Under the pieces are notes generated by a model. It was not told the DNA's origin. It saw only the letters and a program-made list of their open reading frames with translations, and ran no database searches. Shown one piece after another: positions 9,295 through 18,182 of a stretch of DNA of 64,000 bases; the first letter of the stretch is position 1; every line of letters begins with the position of its first letter. The translations under genes were made by a program, and so were the position numbers. This stretch comes from Methanocaldococcus fervens AG86. Its GTDB lineage: Archaea; AGJL01; Methanococci; Methanococcales; Methanocaldococcaceae. Where the stretch lies: assembly GCF_000023985.1 (NCBI RefSeq), contig NC_013156.1, positions 670,363 to 734,362 on the forward strand. Direction: 5' to 3'.

Positions 9295-10452
9295 ATGGTT
9301 AAAAAACTTTATGTTGATTTTGGAGGATATTCAGCTATAGAGAAAGGAAATTTAATTATTCCGAGGGACAATATATTAAATAAAGAAGACTTTGACAGTA
9401 TTGAGATTGGAGATGTTGTTGATATTTATTCAAAAAGAGGAAAATTCTTAGGAAGAGGTTTTAAAAACCCAAGAGAAGTAAGGATAATGACTTTAAGAAA
9501 GGAGGAGTTGGATGAAAATTACATAAGGGAAAAGATAATTAAGGCAAATGAATATAGGTTAAAATTAGGGTTTAAAGACACTTATAGAATGGTTTATACA
9601 CAATCTGATTGGCTGAATGGGTTGGTTATTGATAAATATAACGATATAGCCACAGTTCAGATATTCAACTATGGTATTGAGAAGATGAAAGATGTTGTTG
9701 TTGAAACTCTCTTAGATTTAGGCATTGACAGCATATATGAAAAAAGTTCTGGGAGAAATAGAAAGAGGGCTGGACTACCAGAAGTTGAGGGTATATTAGC
9801 TGGAGAAAAAACAGAAACAATTATTCAGGAAGGTGAAGCTAAATTTAAAGTTAGATTTGATGGGCAAAAGACGGGATTTTTCTTAGATCAGAGGGAGAAT
9901 AGGTTGGAGCTTGAGAGGTTTGTAAAAGAGGGGGATAGGGTTTTAGACATCTGCTGTTATACTGGGGGGTTTTCAGTTCATGCGGCAATAAGGGGAGCTG
10001 AGGTTGTAGGTGTTGACTTATCAAAAAAAGCATTAAAAACTGCAGAGGAAAACATGGAGCTGAATAATATTCCAAAAGATAAGTATGAGTTTATCGAAGG
10101 GAATGCCTTTGAAGTTATGAAAGAGTTTATAGAAGATGGAGAAAAATTTGACGTTGTAGTTCTAGATCCCCCAGCATTTGCTCAATCAAAAAAGGCGTTA
10201 AAATCCGCTATAAGAGGATATCACATGTTAAATAGATTTGGGGCTAAATTGGCTGATAGGTTGTTAGTTACCTGTTCATGCTCTCAGCCAGTAGAACCAG
10301 ATGCATTTAAAGCTTTAGTTATAGATGCATGTTTAAAGGCAAAAAAATGGGCTAAGATTATAAAGTATGGCTCACAAAGTCCAGATCACCCAATAACCTC
10401 TAAAGGAACAGAGTATCTAAAATGTTTGTTTTTAAGTGTAGAGGAGATTTAA
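9295..10452 (+). CDS. RlmI-like rRNA/RNA methyltransferase (PUA + SAM domain)
   Basis: Predicted SAM-dependent RNA methyltransferase of the RlmI/YccW group (C5-cytosine class), 385 residues. The N-terminus (about 1-75) looks like a PUA RNA-binding domain (SIEIGDVVDIYSKRGKFLGRG). A central region with GLVIDKYND and GFFLDQRENR is followed by the SAM fold: VLDICCYTGGFSVHAA (motif I), VVGVDLSKKAL, VVLDPPAFAQSKKAL (motif IV) and TCSCSQPVEPDAF (catalytic-cysteine region). GGTGG precedes the ATG; 21 bp separate it from topA, so co-transcription is likely. Orthologue of MJ1649 or MJ1653 in my recollection. The base it modifies is not shown by the sequence. Confidence 0.88.
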   Translation: MVKKLYVDFGGYSAIEKGNLIIPRDNILNKEDFDSIEIGDVVDIYSKRGKFLGRGFKNPREVRIMTLRKEELDENYIREKIIKANEYRLKLGFKDTYRMVYTQSDWLNGLVIDKYNDIATVQIFNYGIEKMKDVVVETLLDLGIDSIYEKSSGRNRKRAGLPEVEGILAGEKTETIIQEGEAKFKVRFDGQKTGFFLDQRENRLELERFVKEGDRVLDICCYTGGFSVHAAIRGAEVVGVDLSKKALKTAEENMELNNIPKDKYEFIEGNAFEVMKEFIEDGEKFDVVVLDPPAFAQSKKALKSAIRGYHMLNRFGAKLADRLLVTCSCSQPVEPDAFKALVIDACLKAKKWAKIIKYGSQSPDHPITSKGTEYLKCLFLSVEEI

Positions 10453-10489
10453 TTCTATAAAGTTGCAGTATAACTATAATCAGACTTAT

Positions 10490-10748
10490 TAAGAAACATT
10501 ATGAAACGTTCATCTCCATAATTTAATCCAAGAGGCATTGCCAAGCGAAGCGAGGCAATACATGCATAGAGGCATAGCCTCTATCAGATGAAATCCTACG
10601 GATTTCATTACTCGCCTATTGGCGATTGCCATACTCCAGAGCGGGGCTTCACTATGTTCAGCCCCACTTTAATCCAAGAGGCATTATGAAGGGCTGAAAG
10701 CCCTTCCTTAATGCATCCGTTTTGGTCAAGCTTTTACTAAAAGGTTGG
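10490..10748 (+). repeat. Intergenic hairpin mosaic element, copy A
   Basis: Gene-free stretch built of successive hairpins: ATTGCC...GGCAAT, AGAGGC-ATA-GCCTCT, GATGAAATCC-TAC-GGATTTCAT, GGGGCT...AGCCCC and GAAGGGCT-GAA-AGCCCTTC. It ends in CTTTTACTAAAAGGTTGGGG. Blocks such as AAGAGGCATTGCC, GAGGCAATACATGCATAG, GAGGCATTATGAAGGGCT and CTTAATGCATCCGTTTTG recur in copy B (20.1 kb), and the last two in copy C (22.6 kb). Its GGGGTGG terminus supplies the ribosome-binding site of the gene starting at 10759. No ORF. Confidence 0.8.
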
Positions 10749-10758
10749 GGTGGAAAAA

Positions 10759-11343
10759 ATGAGATACATTGCTTATAAAATATATCCAGAAGAGTTTTTG
10801 AATAATGAAGTAATTGATAACGCTTTAATTATAGATGGAAGAAAAGTAAGGAGAGTTAGAATTTTGGGGAAAGTTGATAACATAAGCTTTGGAAACATTG
10901 TATCTTTTTATGTAGATGGAGCTAATGTTAGATATTTTGAAGAAAAGCCGTTGTACATTGAAGAGGGAGATATAGTAGATGTCATTGGAAGACCGAGAAC
11001 ATATGATGGAGAAAAATATGTTATGGCTGAAATAGTTAGAAAGAGGGATGAAAGATGGATAAAACTTAGAGATTTAGAAATTAAAAAGACGAGAAAGTAT
11101 TTATTAGAAAGAGCTGAGCCGTTTGAAGAAAGTTTGGAAGAGGAGATATACGCTGAAATTTTAAATCCTGATGTTATAAAAGATAAGATCTTAGCCCTCA
11201 TTGATAAATTTGGAGAAATCACTTTTGAGGAGTTATCTGGAATGGTTAATATTCCGGATGAAGAATTAGAAAAGTATTTATCTGAGTTAAAAGAATCAGG
11301 AGATATATTTGAACCACGACCAGGAGTTTATAAAACTTTGTAA
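10759..11343 (+). CDS. OB-fold nucleic-acid-binding protein, RPA-like
   Basis: A 194-residue protein probably related to the small RPA-associated OB-fold proteins of euryarchaea (COG3390-like). The N-terminal half contains an OB-type barrel (RVRILGKVDNISFGNIVSFYV, then YIEEGDIVDVIGRPRTYDG). The C-terminal part (about 130-194) resembles a winged helix (GEITFEELSGMVNIPDEELE... GDIFEPRPGVYKTL). These suggest single-stranded DNA or RNA binding; the role is inferred. The ATG at 10759 follows GGGGTGG from repeat copy A; GTG at 10750 is the alternative. It is followed by hpt 28 bp downstream. Confidence 0.75.
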   Translation: MRYIAYKIYPEEFLNNEVIDNALIIDGRKVRRVRILGKVDNISFGNIVSFYVDGANVRYFEEKPLYIEEGDIVDVIGRPRTYDGEKYVMAEIVRKRDERWIKLRDLEIKKTRKYLLERAEPFEESLEEEIYAEILNPDVIKDKILALIDKFGEITFEELSGMVNIPDEELEKYLSELKESGDIFEPRPGVYKTL

Positions 11344-11371
11344 ATTTAAAAATAATAACTGAGGTGAAACA

Positions 11372-11923
11372 TTGTTATTAGAAGAAACATTAAAATCATG
11401 TCCAATTGTTAAAAGAGGAGAGTATCATTATTTCATACATCCAATAAGTGATGGAGTTCCAGTAGTTGATCCAAAATTGTTGAGGGAAGTTGTAACAAGA
11501 ATAATAAAGATAGGAAACTTTGAAGATGTTGATAAGATAGTTACTGCTGAAGCAATGGGAATTCCTTTAGTAACAACGCTTTCATTATATACTGATATAC
11601 CTTATGTGATTATGAGGAAGAGAGAATATAAATTACCAGGAGAAATTCCTGTTTTCCAATCAACTGGCTATAGTAAAGGACAACTTTACCTAAATGGAAT
11701 AGAAAAAGGGGATAAGGTTGTTATTATAGATGATGTCATCTCCACCGGAGGAACATTGATAGCAATAATTGAGGCGTTAAAAAAAGCTGGAGCTGAAATA
11801 AAAGATATAATTTGCGTTATTGAAAGAGGTGAAGGAAAAAAGATAGTTGAAGAAAAGACAGGATACAAAATTAAAACTTTAGTTAAAATTGACGTTGTTG
11901 ATGGAAAGGTAGTTATTTTATAA
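11372..11923 (+). CDS. hpt: Hypoxanthine/guanine phosphoribosyltransferase
   Basis: Purine-salvage enzyme converting hypoxanthine or guanine plus PRPP to the nucleotide. The 183-residue chain carries the PRPP-binding signature [17 protein letters not shown] (about residues 116-132). The N-terminal [21 protein letters not shown] and [11 protein letters not shown] are typical of the archaeal HGPRTase/GfcR-related subfamily. The start appears to be a TTG at 11372, with GAGGTGA six bases upstream; no ATG is suitably placed. Orthologue of MJ1655. An adenine-specific function is less likely given this subfamily. Confidence 0.88.
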
Positions 11924-11978
11924 CTTTGCTTTTTTTAAACTATTTTAATTTAGCTGACTAAGTAAGACCGGTGGTTAA

Positions 11979-12605
11979 ATGGACATAAGGGAAATTAGGC
12001 CAACCAAAATTATATGCGTTGGTTTAAACTACATAGACCACGCAAAAGAGCTGAATATGGAAATTCCAGAATACCCAATAATATTTTTAAAACCTACTTC
12101 TGCAATCATATATAATGAAGATTGCATCATAAAGCCAAAAATCTCTAAGAGAGTAGATTATGAAGTCGAATTAGCCATAGTTATCGGAAAAAAAGGAAAA
12201 AATATTAAAAAAGATGAAGCTGATGACTACATAATGGGCTATACAATTTTAAACGATGTAACTGCAAGAGATATACAGCAGAAGGATGGGCAGTGGACAA
12301 GGGCTAAATCTTTTGATACATTCTGTCCAATAGGGCCGAGAATTGTTAAAGACATTGATCCAATGAACTTAAACATAGAATGTAGAGTTAATGGAGAAAT
12401 AAAGCAGAAATCAAACACAAAAAACATGATTTTTGATGTCTATGAACTCGTTGAATTTGTTTCTTCAATAATGACTTTATATCCTGGAGATATAATATCT
12501 AGTGGCACACCTCCAGGGGTTGGTGAGTTAAAAGCTGGAGATGTCGTAGAATGCGAAATAGAAGGTATTGGGATATTAAGGAATTACGTTAAAGACGAGG
12601 AGTAG
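11979..12605 (+). CDS. Fumarylacetoacetate hydrolase family protein
   Basis: FAH-superfamily enzyme (COG0179), 208 residues. The family includes hydrolases, isomerases and oxaloacetate decarboxylases acting on 2-keto acids with a bound Mg/Mn ion. Motifs seen: ICVGLNYIDHAKEL near the N-terminus, the metal-binding VDYEVELAIVIGKKG, GYTILNDVTARDIQ, WTRAKSFDTFCPIGP and SSGTPPGVGELKAGD. Start follows GGTGG. The exact substrate cannot be read from sequence; the family name hydroxyhepta-diene-dioate isomerase is often transferred without evidence. Orthologue of MJ1656. Confidence 0.85.
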   Translation: MDIREIRPTKIICVGLNYIDHAKELNMEIPEYPIIFLKPTSAIIYNEDCIIKPKISKRVDYEVELAIVIGKKGKNIKKDEADDYIMGYTILNDVTARDIQQKDGQWTRAKSFDTFCPIGPRIVKDIDPMNLNIECRVNGEIKQKSNTKNMIFDVYELVEFVSSIMTLYPGDIISSGTPPGVGELKAGDVVECEIEGIGILRNYVKDEE

Positions 12606-12654
12606 CTATTTTTCTTTTTTATTTTTATTTCAAAAGATTATACGGTGATGTAAT

Positions 12655-13653
12655 TTGTTCTCCATTCCTCATCCTGGAAATTTTGAATCCTTAAAAATTA
12701 TTGTAGACGAAATCAACAAATTCAAAAAAATAAATAAAAAGTTTAGAAAGGAGAGTTTTGAAGTTTACATGGGATTTCCAGAGTTTATAGGAACTGGAAG
12801 GGCTACATTATACAAGCCAAGCTTTGAAGATTTAGCTAAGCAAGTGAATTATGCAAAGAAAAACAATATCAGATTTGAGGTAGTTATAAACGCCTCATGC
12901 ATTGGAGGAATTCATCTAACTCCAAAAGGCATTAGTTATATAAATTGGATTTTTAGCCAGCTAAAAAACATTGGTGTTGATAGTGTTGCCTTATCAGACC
13001 CTTATTTAGTTGATTTAGCTAAAAGTAATGGATTGGATGTTAATGTCTCATGCATTGCCTTAGTTGATAGCTTAGATAAAGCCATGTTTTGGGATGAGAA
13101 GGAGGTTTATGCAATAACCTTAGACAGCTCAATAAACAGGCATTTTGATATAATAGAAGAGATTAAAGAAAATGTGAGCTGTAGGTTAAAGATTTTGGTA
13201 AATGAAGCCTGTCTATATAAATGCCCTATGAGGATACAGCACTTCAATTTCTTCTCCCATGCAAACGCCCAAAACATCCCTGCTTTGGATGACTATTATT
13301 ACAACAAATGTATAAACTTAAGAGTTAAGAAAAAAGAGCTAATAGTAAAAAGCCCTTTCATAAGACCAGAAGATTTAAAGCATTATAAAGGTTTAGTTGA
13401 TATATTTAAAATATCAGGGAGGAGTCATCCAATTGGCTGGATAAAGAGAGTTTTAAACGCCTATTTAAACGAAAAATGGGAAGGAAATTTAATGGAGTTG
13501 CTGGATTGTCCAAGAGAGTTAGAACATTTCTATTATTTAGATAATAGGGCTTTAGATGGGGCTGTTGAGCATTGGAAATCATGCAATAAATTATGTAGTA
13601 AATGCAATTTTTGTAAAGAGTTGGCAGAGAATGCTTTAAAGGTGAAAAATTGA
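12655..13653 (+). CDS. Peptidase U32-like protein (UbiU/UbiV/TrhP relatives)
   Basis: 332-residue protein resembling the U32 group (COG0826), whose characterised bacterial members are iron-sulfur proteins in RNA or quinone hydroxylation. It has VVINASCIGGIHLTPKGISYI, a TIM-barrel-like pattern, NEACLYKCPMR (two cysteines) and a C-terminal cluster CNKLCSKCNFC. The cysteines could hold an iron-sulfur cluster. It begins with TTG at 12655, preceded by GGTGATGTAAT; the intervening ATG runs straight into a stop. It overlaps the next gene by four bases. Substrate unknown. Confidence 0.7.
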   Translation: MFSIPHPGNFESLKIIVDEINKFKKINKKFRKESFEVYMGFPEFIGTGRATLYKPSFEDLAKQVNYAKKNNIRFEVVINASCIGGIHLTPKGISYINWIFSQLKNIGVDSVALSDPYLVDLAKSNGLDVNVSCIALVDSLDKAMFWDEKEVYAITLDSSINRHFDIIEEIKENVSCRLKILVNEACLYKCPMRIQHFNFFSHANAQNIPALDDYYYNKCINLRVKKKELIVKSPFIRPEDLKHYKGLVDIFKISGRSHPIGWIKRVLNAYLNEKWEGNLMELLDCPRELEHFYYLDNRALDGAVEHWKSCNKLCSKCNFCKELAENALKVKN

Positions 13654-14009
13654 AAAATAAAATTTTGAAAGATAGGGATGAAATTGAGAAGTTTTTTATA
13701 AAGCTATTAGGTAGGGAAATTTTTATTTCTGAGATGGATGTTTTTGCCTCAAGATGTGGCTGTGTAGGGATTATGATATCTGTTAGGGGGCTTTTTATTG
13801 ATGATGTTGAAATATTTAAAGAGAAGATTTTAAATAAATTGGAGGAGTTAGCTAAAAGCTATAATATAAATGCGGATTGGATATTTGTTAGGGTATTGCC
13901 TGGAAGTGATGATGTAATAAATATTGGAGTTAGAGAGCTTTGTGATGTTTGTAAGGGAGAGTATAAATTTAAAAAACCAAGACCTGATTTAATCAGCCTA
14001 AAGTTTTAA
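13650..14009 (+). CDS. Conserved small protein of unknown function
   Basis: 119 residues with no family I can name. It has a CGC motif (FASRCGCVGIMISV) and a CDVC motif near the end (RELCDVCKGEYKF), which could bind a metal together. The middle is a mixed alpha/beta pattern (FKEKILNKLEELAKSYNI, DWIFVRVLPGSDD). The TTG start overlaps the TGA of the U32-like gene, and AGGTG lies upstream. It is therefore probably translationally coupled to that gene and may act with it. Confidence 0.7.
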   Translation: MKNKILKDRDEIEKFFIKLLGREIFISEMDVFASRCGCVGIMISVRGLFIDDVEIFKEKILNKLEELAKSYNINADWIFVRVLPGSDDVINIGVRELCDVCKGEYKFKKPRPDLISLKF

Positions 14010-14052
14010 TTTAATTTTTAATTAATTCAATAAACATAATTGGGATGATATG

Positions 14053-15672
14053 ATGAGATTTGATACAAAAAAGGTTTTAGAATTGGCAGAAAAAGATTTT
14101 GAAAAGGCGTGGAGAGAGACAAAGGCATTGATTAAAGATAAACATATAGATGAAAAATATCCAAGATTAAAGCCATTGTATGGAAAGCCACATCCTGTAA
14201 TGGAAACAATTGAAAGATTGAGGCAAGCATATTTAAGAATGGGATTTGAGGAGATGATTAATCCAGTTATCGTTGATGAATTAGAGATTTATAAGCAGTT
14301 TGGTCCTGAGGCAATGGCAGTTTTAGATAGGTGCTTTTACTTAGCTGGTTTGCCAAGACCTGATGTTGGTTTAGGTAATGAAAAAGTTGAGATTATAAAA
14401 AAATTGGGGATAGATGTAGATGAGGAAAAGAAAGAGAGCTTAAGGGAAGTTCTCCATTCATACAAAAAAGGAGTTATAGATGGGGATGATTTAGTATTTG
14501 AGATAGCTAAGGCATTAAATGTAGATAATGAAATGGGATTAAAGGTTCTGGAAACTGCATTTCCTGAATTTAAAGATTTAAAGCCAGAGGCTACAACATT
14601 AACGTTGAGAAGCCATATGACATCCGGATGGTTTATTACATTGAGCAGTTTAATAAAAAAGAGAAAACTTCCTTTAAAGTTGTTTTCAATTGATAGATGC
14701 TTCAGAAGAGAGCAGAGGGAAGATAGAAGCCATTTAATGGCTTATCACTCTGCATCATGTGTTGTTGTTTGTGAAGATGTTAGTATAGATGATGGAAAGA
14801 TAGTAGCTGAGGGGTTGTTAGAGCAGTTTGGATTTACAAAATTCAAGTTTAGGCCTGATGAGAAAAAGAGCAAGTATTATACTCCAGAAACTCAGACAGA
14901 GGTTTATGCATACCATCCAAAATTGGGAGAGTGGATTGAAGTAGCGACCTTTGGAGTTTACTCACCAATTGCCTTATCAAAATACAACATAGATGTGCCG
15001 GTTATGAACCTCGGTTTAGGTGTTGAGAGGTTGGCTATGATTATTTATGGTTATGAGGATGTTAGAGCAATGGTTTATCCACAGTTTTATGAATACAAGT
15101 TGAGTGATAGAGATATAGCAGGAATGATAAAGGTTGATAAAGTTCCTATATTGGATGAGATTTACAACTTTGCCAATGAGCTTATTGATGTTTGCATAGC
15201 TAACAAAGATAAAGACAGCCCATGCTCAGTGGAAATTAAAAAAGAATTTAACTTCAATGGAGAAAAAAGAACTGTTAAGGTTGAGATATTTGAAAATGAA
15301 CCAAATAAAAAGCTTTTGGGCCCTTCAGTATTGAACGAGGTTTATGTTTATGATGGAAATATCTATGGCATTCCTCCAACATTTGAGGGCGTTAAAGAGC
15401 AGTATATCCCAATTTTAAAGAAGGCTAAAGAAGAAGGAGTTTCTACAAACATTAGATACATAGATGGGATTATCTATAAATTGGCTGCCAAGATTGAAGA
15501 GTCTTTAGTATCAAATGTGGATGAATTTAAGTTTAGGGTTCCGATAGTTAGGAGCTTGAGTGATATAAACTTAAAAGTTGATGAATTAGCTTTAAAACAG
15601 ATAATGGGTGAAAATAAGGTTATAGACGTTAGAGGACCAGTCTTTTTAAATGCCAAAGTTGAAATAAAGTAA
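14053..15672 (+). CDS. sepS: O-phosphoserine--tRNA(Cys) ligase (SepRS)
   Basis: Class II synthetase that charges tRNA-Cys with phosphoserine, the first step of cysteine formation in methanogens lacking CysRS; SepCysS completes it. 539 residues. The motif 1 area is HPVMETIERLRQAYLRMGFEEM. Motif 2 is FSIDRCFRREQREDRSHLMAYH and motif 3 is VMNLGLGVERLAMIIYGYEDV. The TLRSHMTSGWF segment is typical of SepRS. The C-terminal region (about 370-539) is the anticodon-recognition part. Two adjacent ATGs at 14050 and 14053 share the same upstream GGGATGAT. Orthologue of MJ1660. Confidence 0.95.
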   Translation: MRFDTKKVLELAEKDFEKAWRETKALIKDKHIDEKYPRLKPLYGKPHPVMETIERLRQAYLRMGFEEMINPVIVDELEIYKQFGPEAMAVLDRCFYLAGLPRPDVGLGNEKVEIIKKLGIDVDEEKKESLREVLHSYKKGVIDGDDLVFEIAKALNVDNEMGLKVLETAFPEFKDLKPEATTLTLRSHMTSGWFITLSSLIKKRKLPLKLFSIDRCFRREQREDRSHLMAYHSASCVVVCEDVSIDDGKIVAEGLLEQFGFTKFKFRPDEKKSKYYTPETQTEVYAYHPKLGEWIEVATFGVYSPIALSKYNIDVPVMNLGLGVERLAMIIYGYEDVRAMVYPQFYEYKLSDRDIAGMIKVDKVPILDEIYNFANELIDVCIANKDKDSPCSVEIKKEFNFNGEKRTVKVEIFENEPNKKLLGPSVLNEVYVYDGNIYGIPPTFEGVKEQYIPILKKAKEEGVSTNIRYIDGIIYKLAAKIEESLVSNVDEFKFRVPIVRSLSDINLKVDELALKQIMGENKVIDVRGPVFLNAKVEIK

Positions 15673-15796
15673 AATAATAAAAAGTAAAATCAAATCTTTT
15701 TAATATTTTTAAAATAAAAATAAAAGCAAAAATTTTTGAAAATTTTTTAATCTGTAAATTATACTAAAAAATAAAAAATTGTAAAATATTGCCAAT
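15673..15796. terminator. Convergent intergenic region with oligo-T runs
   Basis: AT-only spacer between sepS (plus) and rps19 (minus). It holds T-runs on both strands (CTTTTTAATATTTTT after sepS; AATTTTTTATTTTTTAG after rps19). These fit archaeal oligo-T termination; no hairpin or gene is seen. Confidence 0.5.
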
Positions 15797-16255
15797 TTAC
15801 TTGATTGGAACGAACATTGAGCTTCTTGTAGCTCCCATACCTGGGCTTCCGTGCTGAACTGGTTTTCTTGTTAATGAGAATTCTCCTAAGTAGTGTCCTA
15901 TCATTTCTGGAGTTATCTTAACTTCAACGAACTCTTTTCCGTTGTAAACTCCAAATGTTAATCCAACCATATCTGGTGTAATAACGAAATCTCTACAGTG
16001 TGTTCTTATAATTCTTGGTTCTTTACCTTTGTTTAATAATCTTCTTGCTTTTTTAATCTTCATAGCTAATTTTTTCTGCTGTGGAGTTAAACCTCTCAAT
16101 AATGTTCTTCTCTGTCTTGCAGGTAATAACTTTGCAAACTCTCTCAATGGCATTTGTTGAAGCTCTTCTAATGTGTATCCTCTATATCTAAATTCTACTT
16201 TTCTTGAAATTACTTGTTTTTTCTTTTTAATTCTTCTTCTCCTTGCAGATGCCAT
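15797..16255 (-). CDS. rps19: 30S ribosomal protein S19
   Basis: Small-subunit head protein next to S13, binding 16S rRNA. 152 residues, archaeal/eukaryotic S15e-type length. Landmarks: [51 protein letters not shown] and the C-terminal [20 protein letters not shown]. The ATG at 16255 follows AAGGTGA; a GTG at 16264 would add MTY. It is the last gene of this five-gene operon, whereas in many archaea rpl22 and rps3 would follow. Orthologue of MJ0180. Confidence 0.97.
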   Translation of the reverse strand: MASARRRRIKKKKQVISRKVEFRYRGYTLEELQQMPLREFAKLLPARQRRTLLRGLTPQQKKLAMKIKKARRLLNKGKEPRIIRTHCRDFVITPDMVGLTFGVYNGKEFVEVKITPEMIGHYLGEFSLTRKPVQHGSPGMGATRSSMFVPIK

Positions 16256-16316
16256 ATAAGTCACCTTAAATTATTTTATGTGTTTTATTTAATTTAAAAT
16301 TAATAAATTAAAGAAA

Positions 16317-17045
16317 TTATTTCCTGACTCCAGTTCTTCTTGCAGATATATGTCCAACTTTTCTTCCTGGTGGAACTTTCTTTCTTGAGACAGTAGTTGG
16401 TTTTCCAGTGTGTTGGTGTCTTCCTCCACCGAATGGGTGATCTACCGCGTTCATTGCGACTCCTCTAACTCTTGGCCACTTAACTGCCTTAGCTTTCATT
16501 GCGTGGTATTTCTTACCAGCTTTGACAAATGGCTTCTCTTTTCTTCCTCCACCAGCAACTACTCCAATTGTAGCTCTACACATTGAGTGTAAAGCTTTGA
16601 TATGTCCTGATGGTAATTTAACGTAAGTTCTGTCTCCATCGTGTGTCAATATGTGAGCGTAGCAACCTCCAGCTCTAACCAATTTTCCTCCATCTCCAGG
16701 AATTGTTTCTATATTAAAGACAGGGATCCCTTCTGGAATAGATCCTAATGGTAATATGTTTCCTGGTTTTATTTCTGCTGAAACTCCACACTCAATAACA
16801 TCTCCAACTTTCATACCTTCTGGAACAACCAACAATCCCTCTTCTCCTGTTTCATATTCAACCTTTGCAACTGGAGCACTTCTTCCAGGGTCGTGTAATA
16901 TATCAACGATTTTTCCTAAAACTTTTCCTTTTCTCTCTAATTCATCAAATTTTCTGTATTTTGCCTCTCCCCTTCTTTTGTGTGAAGGGCAGGTATATGT
17001 TGGAGTTCCTCTACCTCTTCTTTGAGAAACCAATCTTTTTCCCAT
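16317..17045 (-). CDS. rpl2: 50S ribosomal protein L2
   Basis: Large-subunit protein at the peptidyl-transferase and subunit interface. 242 residues from MGKRLVSQRRGRGTPTY. It has the RNA-binding domain, KLPSGHIKALHSMCRATIGVVAGGGRKEKP, and the conserved VAMNAVDHPFGGGRHQ loop whose histidine is near the catalytic centre. The ATG at 17045 lies just after GGTGGTG; the upstream in-frame GTGs are part of the ribosome-binding site. Operon member between rpl23 and rps19. Confidence 0.97.
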   Translation of the reverse strand: MGKRLVSQRRGRGTPTYTCPSHKRRGEAKYRKFDELERKGKVLGKIVDILHDPGRSAPVAKVEYETGEEGLLVVPEGMKVGDVIECGVSAEIKPGNILPLGSIPEGIPVFNIETIPGDGGKLVRAGGCYAHILTHDGDRTYVKLPSGHIKALHSMCRATIGVVAGGGRKEKPFVKAGKKYHAMKAKAVKWPRVRGVAMNAVDHPFGGGRHQHTGKPTTVSRKKVPPGRKVGHISARRTGVRK

Positions 17046-17097
17046 CTTCACCACCACATATAATAGATTTTTAAGTGTTTCAATTTATTTATTAAAT

Positions 17098-17358
17098 TTA
17101 GTAGATTCCTAAACTTGCTGCTATTTTACTTGCATCATATCCTTCCTTCAACTTAACATAAGCCTTCTTTTCCCCTTTTGGTGTAATTAATGTGTTTACC
17201 TTTTCAACTTCTACATCAAACAACTCCTTCATAGCTCTCTTTATATCCTCTTTTGTAGCTCTCCTGTCAACATAAAATACTAATTTGTTTTCTTCTTCAA
17301 TCATTCTAACAGTTTTTTCTGTAACTACTGGCATTTTTATTACATCAAAGGCATCCAT
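17098..17358 (-). CDS. rpl23: 50S ribosomal protein L23
   Basis: Large-subunit protein at the peptide exit tunnel, a docking site for SRP and chaperones. 86 residues, normal for archaea. Typical segments: [51 protein letters not shown] and [19 protein letters not shown] precedes the ATG. It is 25 bp after rpl4. Confidence 0.97.
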   Translation of the reverse strand: MDAFDVIKMPVVTEKTVRMIEEENKLVFYVDRRATKEDIKRAMKELFDVEVEKVNTLITPKGEKKAYVKLKEGYDASKIAASLGIY

Positions 17359-17383
17359 CTTTATCCCCTTGTTTCCGCTTTAT

Positions 17384-18142
17384 TTATTCAAATCTCTCTT
17401 TTAATTTCTCTAATGCACTTTCAGTCCATACAGTTAATCTTCCAGCAACTCCCCCAGGAGCTAAGTGTATAATTCCTAAATCCTTAGCTGTTATTACATC
17501 AACTCCTGGTAAGTTTCTTGAAGCTAATATGGCATTACATTTGTCCCCAACAACGACTAAAACACTTCTTGGTTTTTTGTATCTTCTTCCTCTCATCTTA
17601 CCTTTTCCAGCTCTAATTTTAATTCCATTCTTGGCTCTTATAACGTCACTACTAATTCCCAATTTTTCAAATACAGCAAATACATCCTTTGTTTTTTGTA
17701 ATTCTTCAAATGAGCTTTCGACAACTATTGGAAGGTTTTCATTGTCAAATACATGTCCTCTTTCTTTAACTAACTCAGGGTTTGCTGTAGCAGCTATTGC
17801 ACTTTTTATTGCCTTAATTCTTTCTTTTTTATTTACTCTCTCCCATAATATTTTTTCAACTTTTGGAGGGTGAGCTCTTCTTCCACCAACTGCCTGTGGT
17901 ACTCTTGCAGCCCATCCTTGTGGAACTCTATCTACTCTTGCTCTACCGTGCCCTTTACCTATGTTCTTAGCACTTGTTCTCATTCCTGCCAATGGGTCTG
18001 AACCTTTTGGCTGTAATCTTGCCGTAAATGCAGATAAGAAAGCTCTTCTAATTAAATCTGGTCTGTATTCTTCTTCAAAAACTGCTGGTAAATCGATTTC
18101 TTTTACAGCCTCTCCATTTAAATTATAAACAACTGCCTTCAT
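17384..18142 (-). CDS. rpl4: 50S ribosomal protein L4 (L4e)
   Basis: Early 23S-binding large-subunit protein with a tunnel-lining loop. 252 residues. It opens [22 protein letters not shown]. The extended loop is [30 protein letters not shown], and [19 protein letters not shown] and [18 protein letters not shown] follow. In some methanogens L4 also autoregulates its operon; nothing in this sequence proves that here. It lies 40 bp after rpl3. Confidence 0.97.
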   Translation of the reverse strand: MKAVVYNLNGEAVKEIDLPAVFEEEYRPDLIRRAFLSAFTARLQPKGSDPLAGMRTSAKNIGKGHGRARVDRVPQGWAARVPQAVGGRRAHPPKVEKILWERVNKKERIKAIKSAIAATANPELVKERGHVFDNENLPIVVESSFEELQKTKDVFAVFEKLGISSDVIRAKNGIKIRAGKGKMRGRRYKKPRSVLVVVGDKCNAILASRNLPGVDVITAKDLGIIHLAPGGVAGRLTVWTESALEKLKERFE

Positions 18143-18182
18143 TATTATCCACCTTCTCTCTCCATTATTTAAAGTGTTTTAT

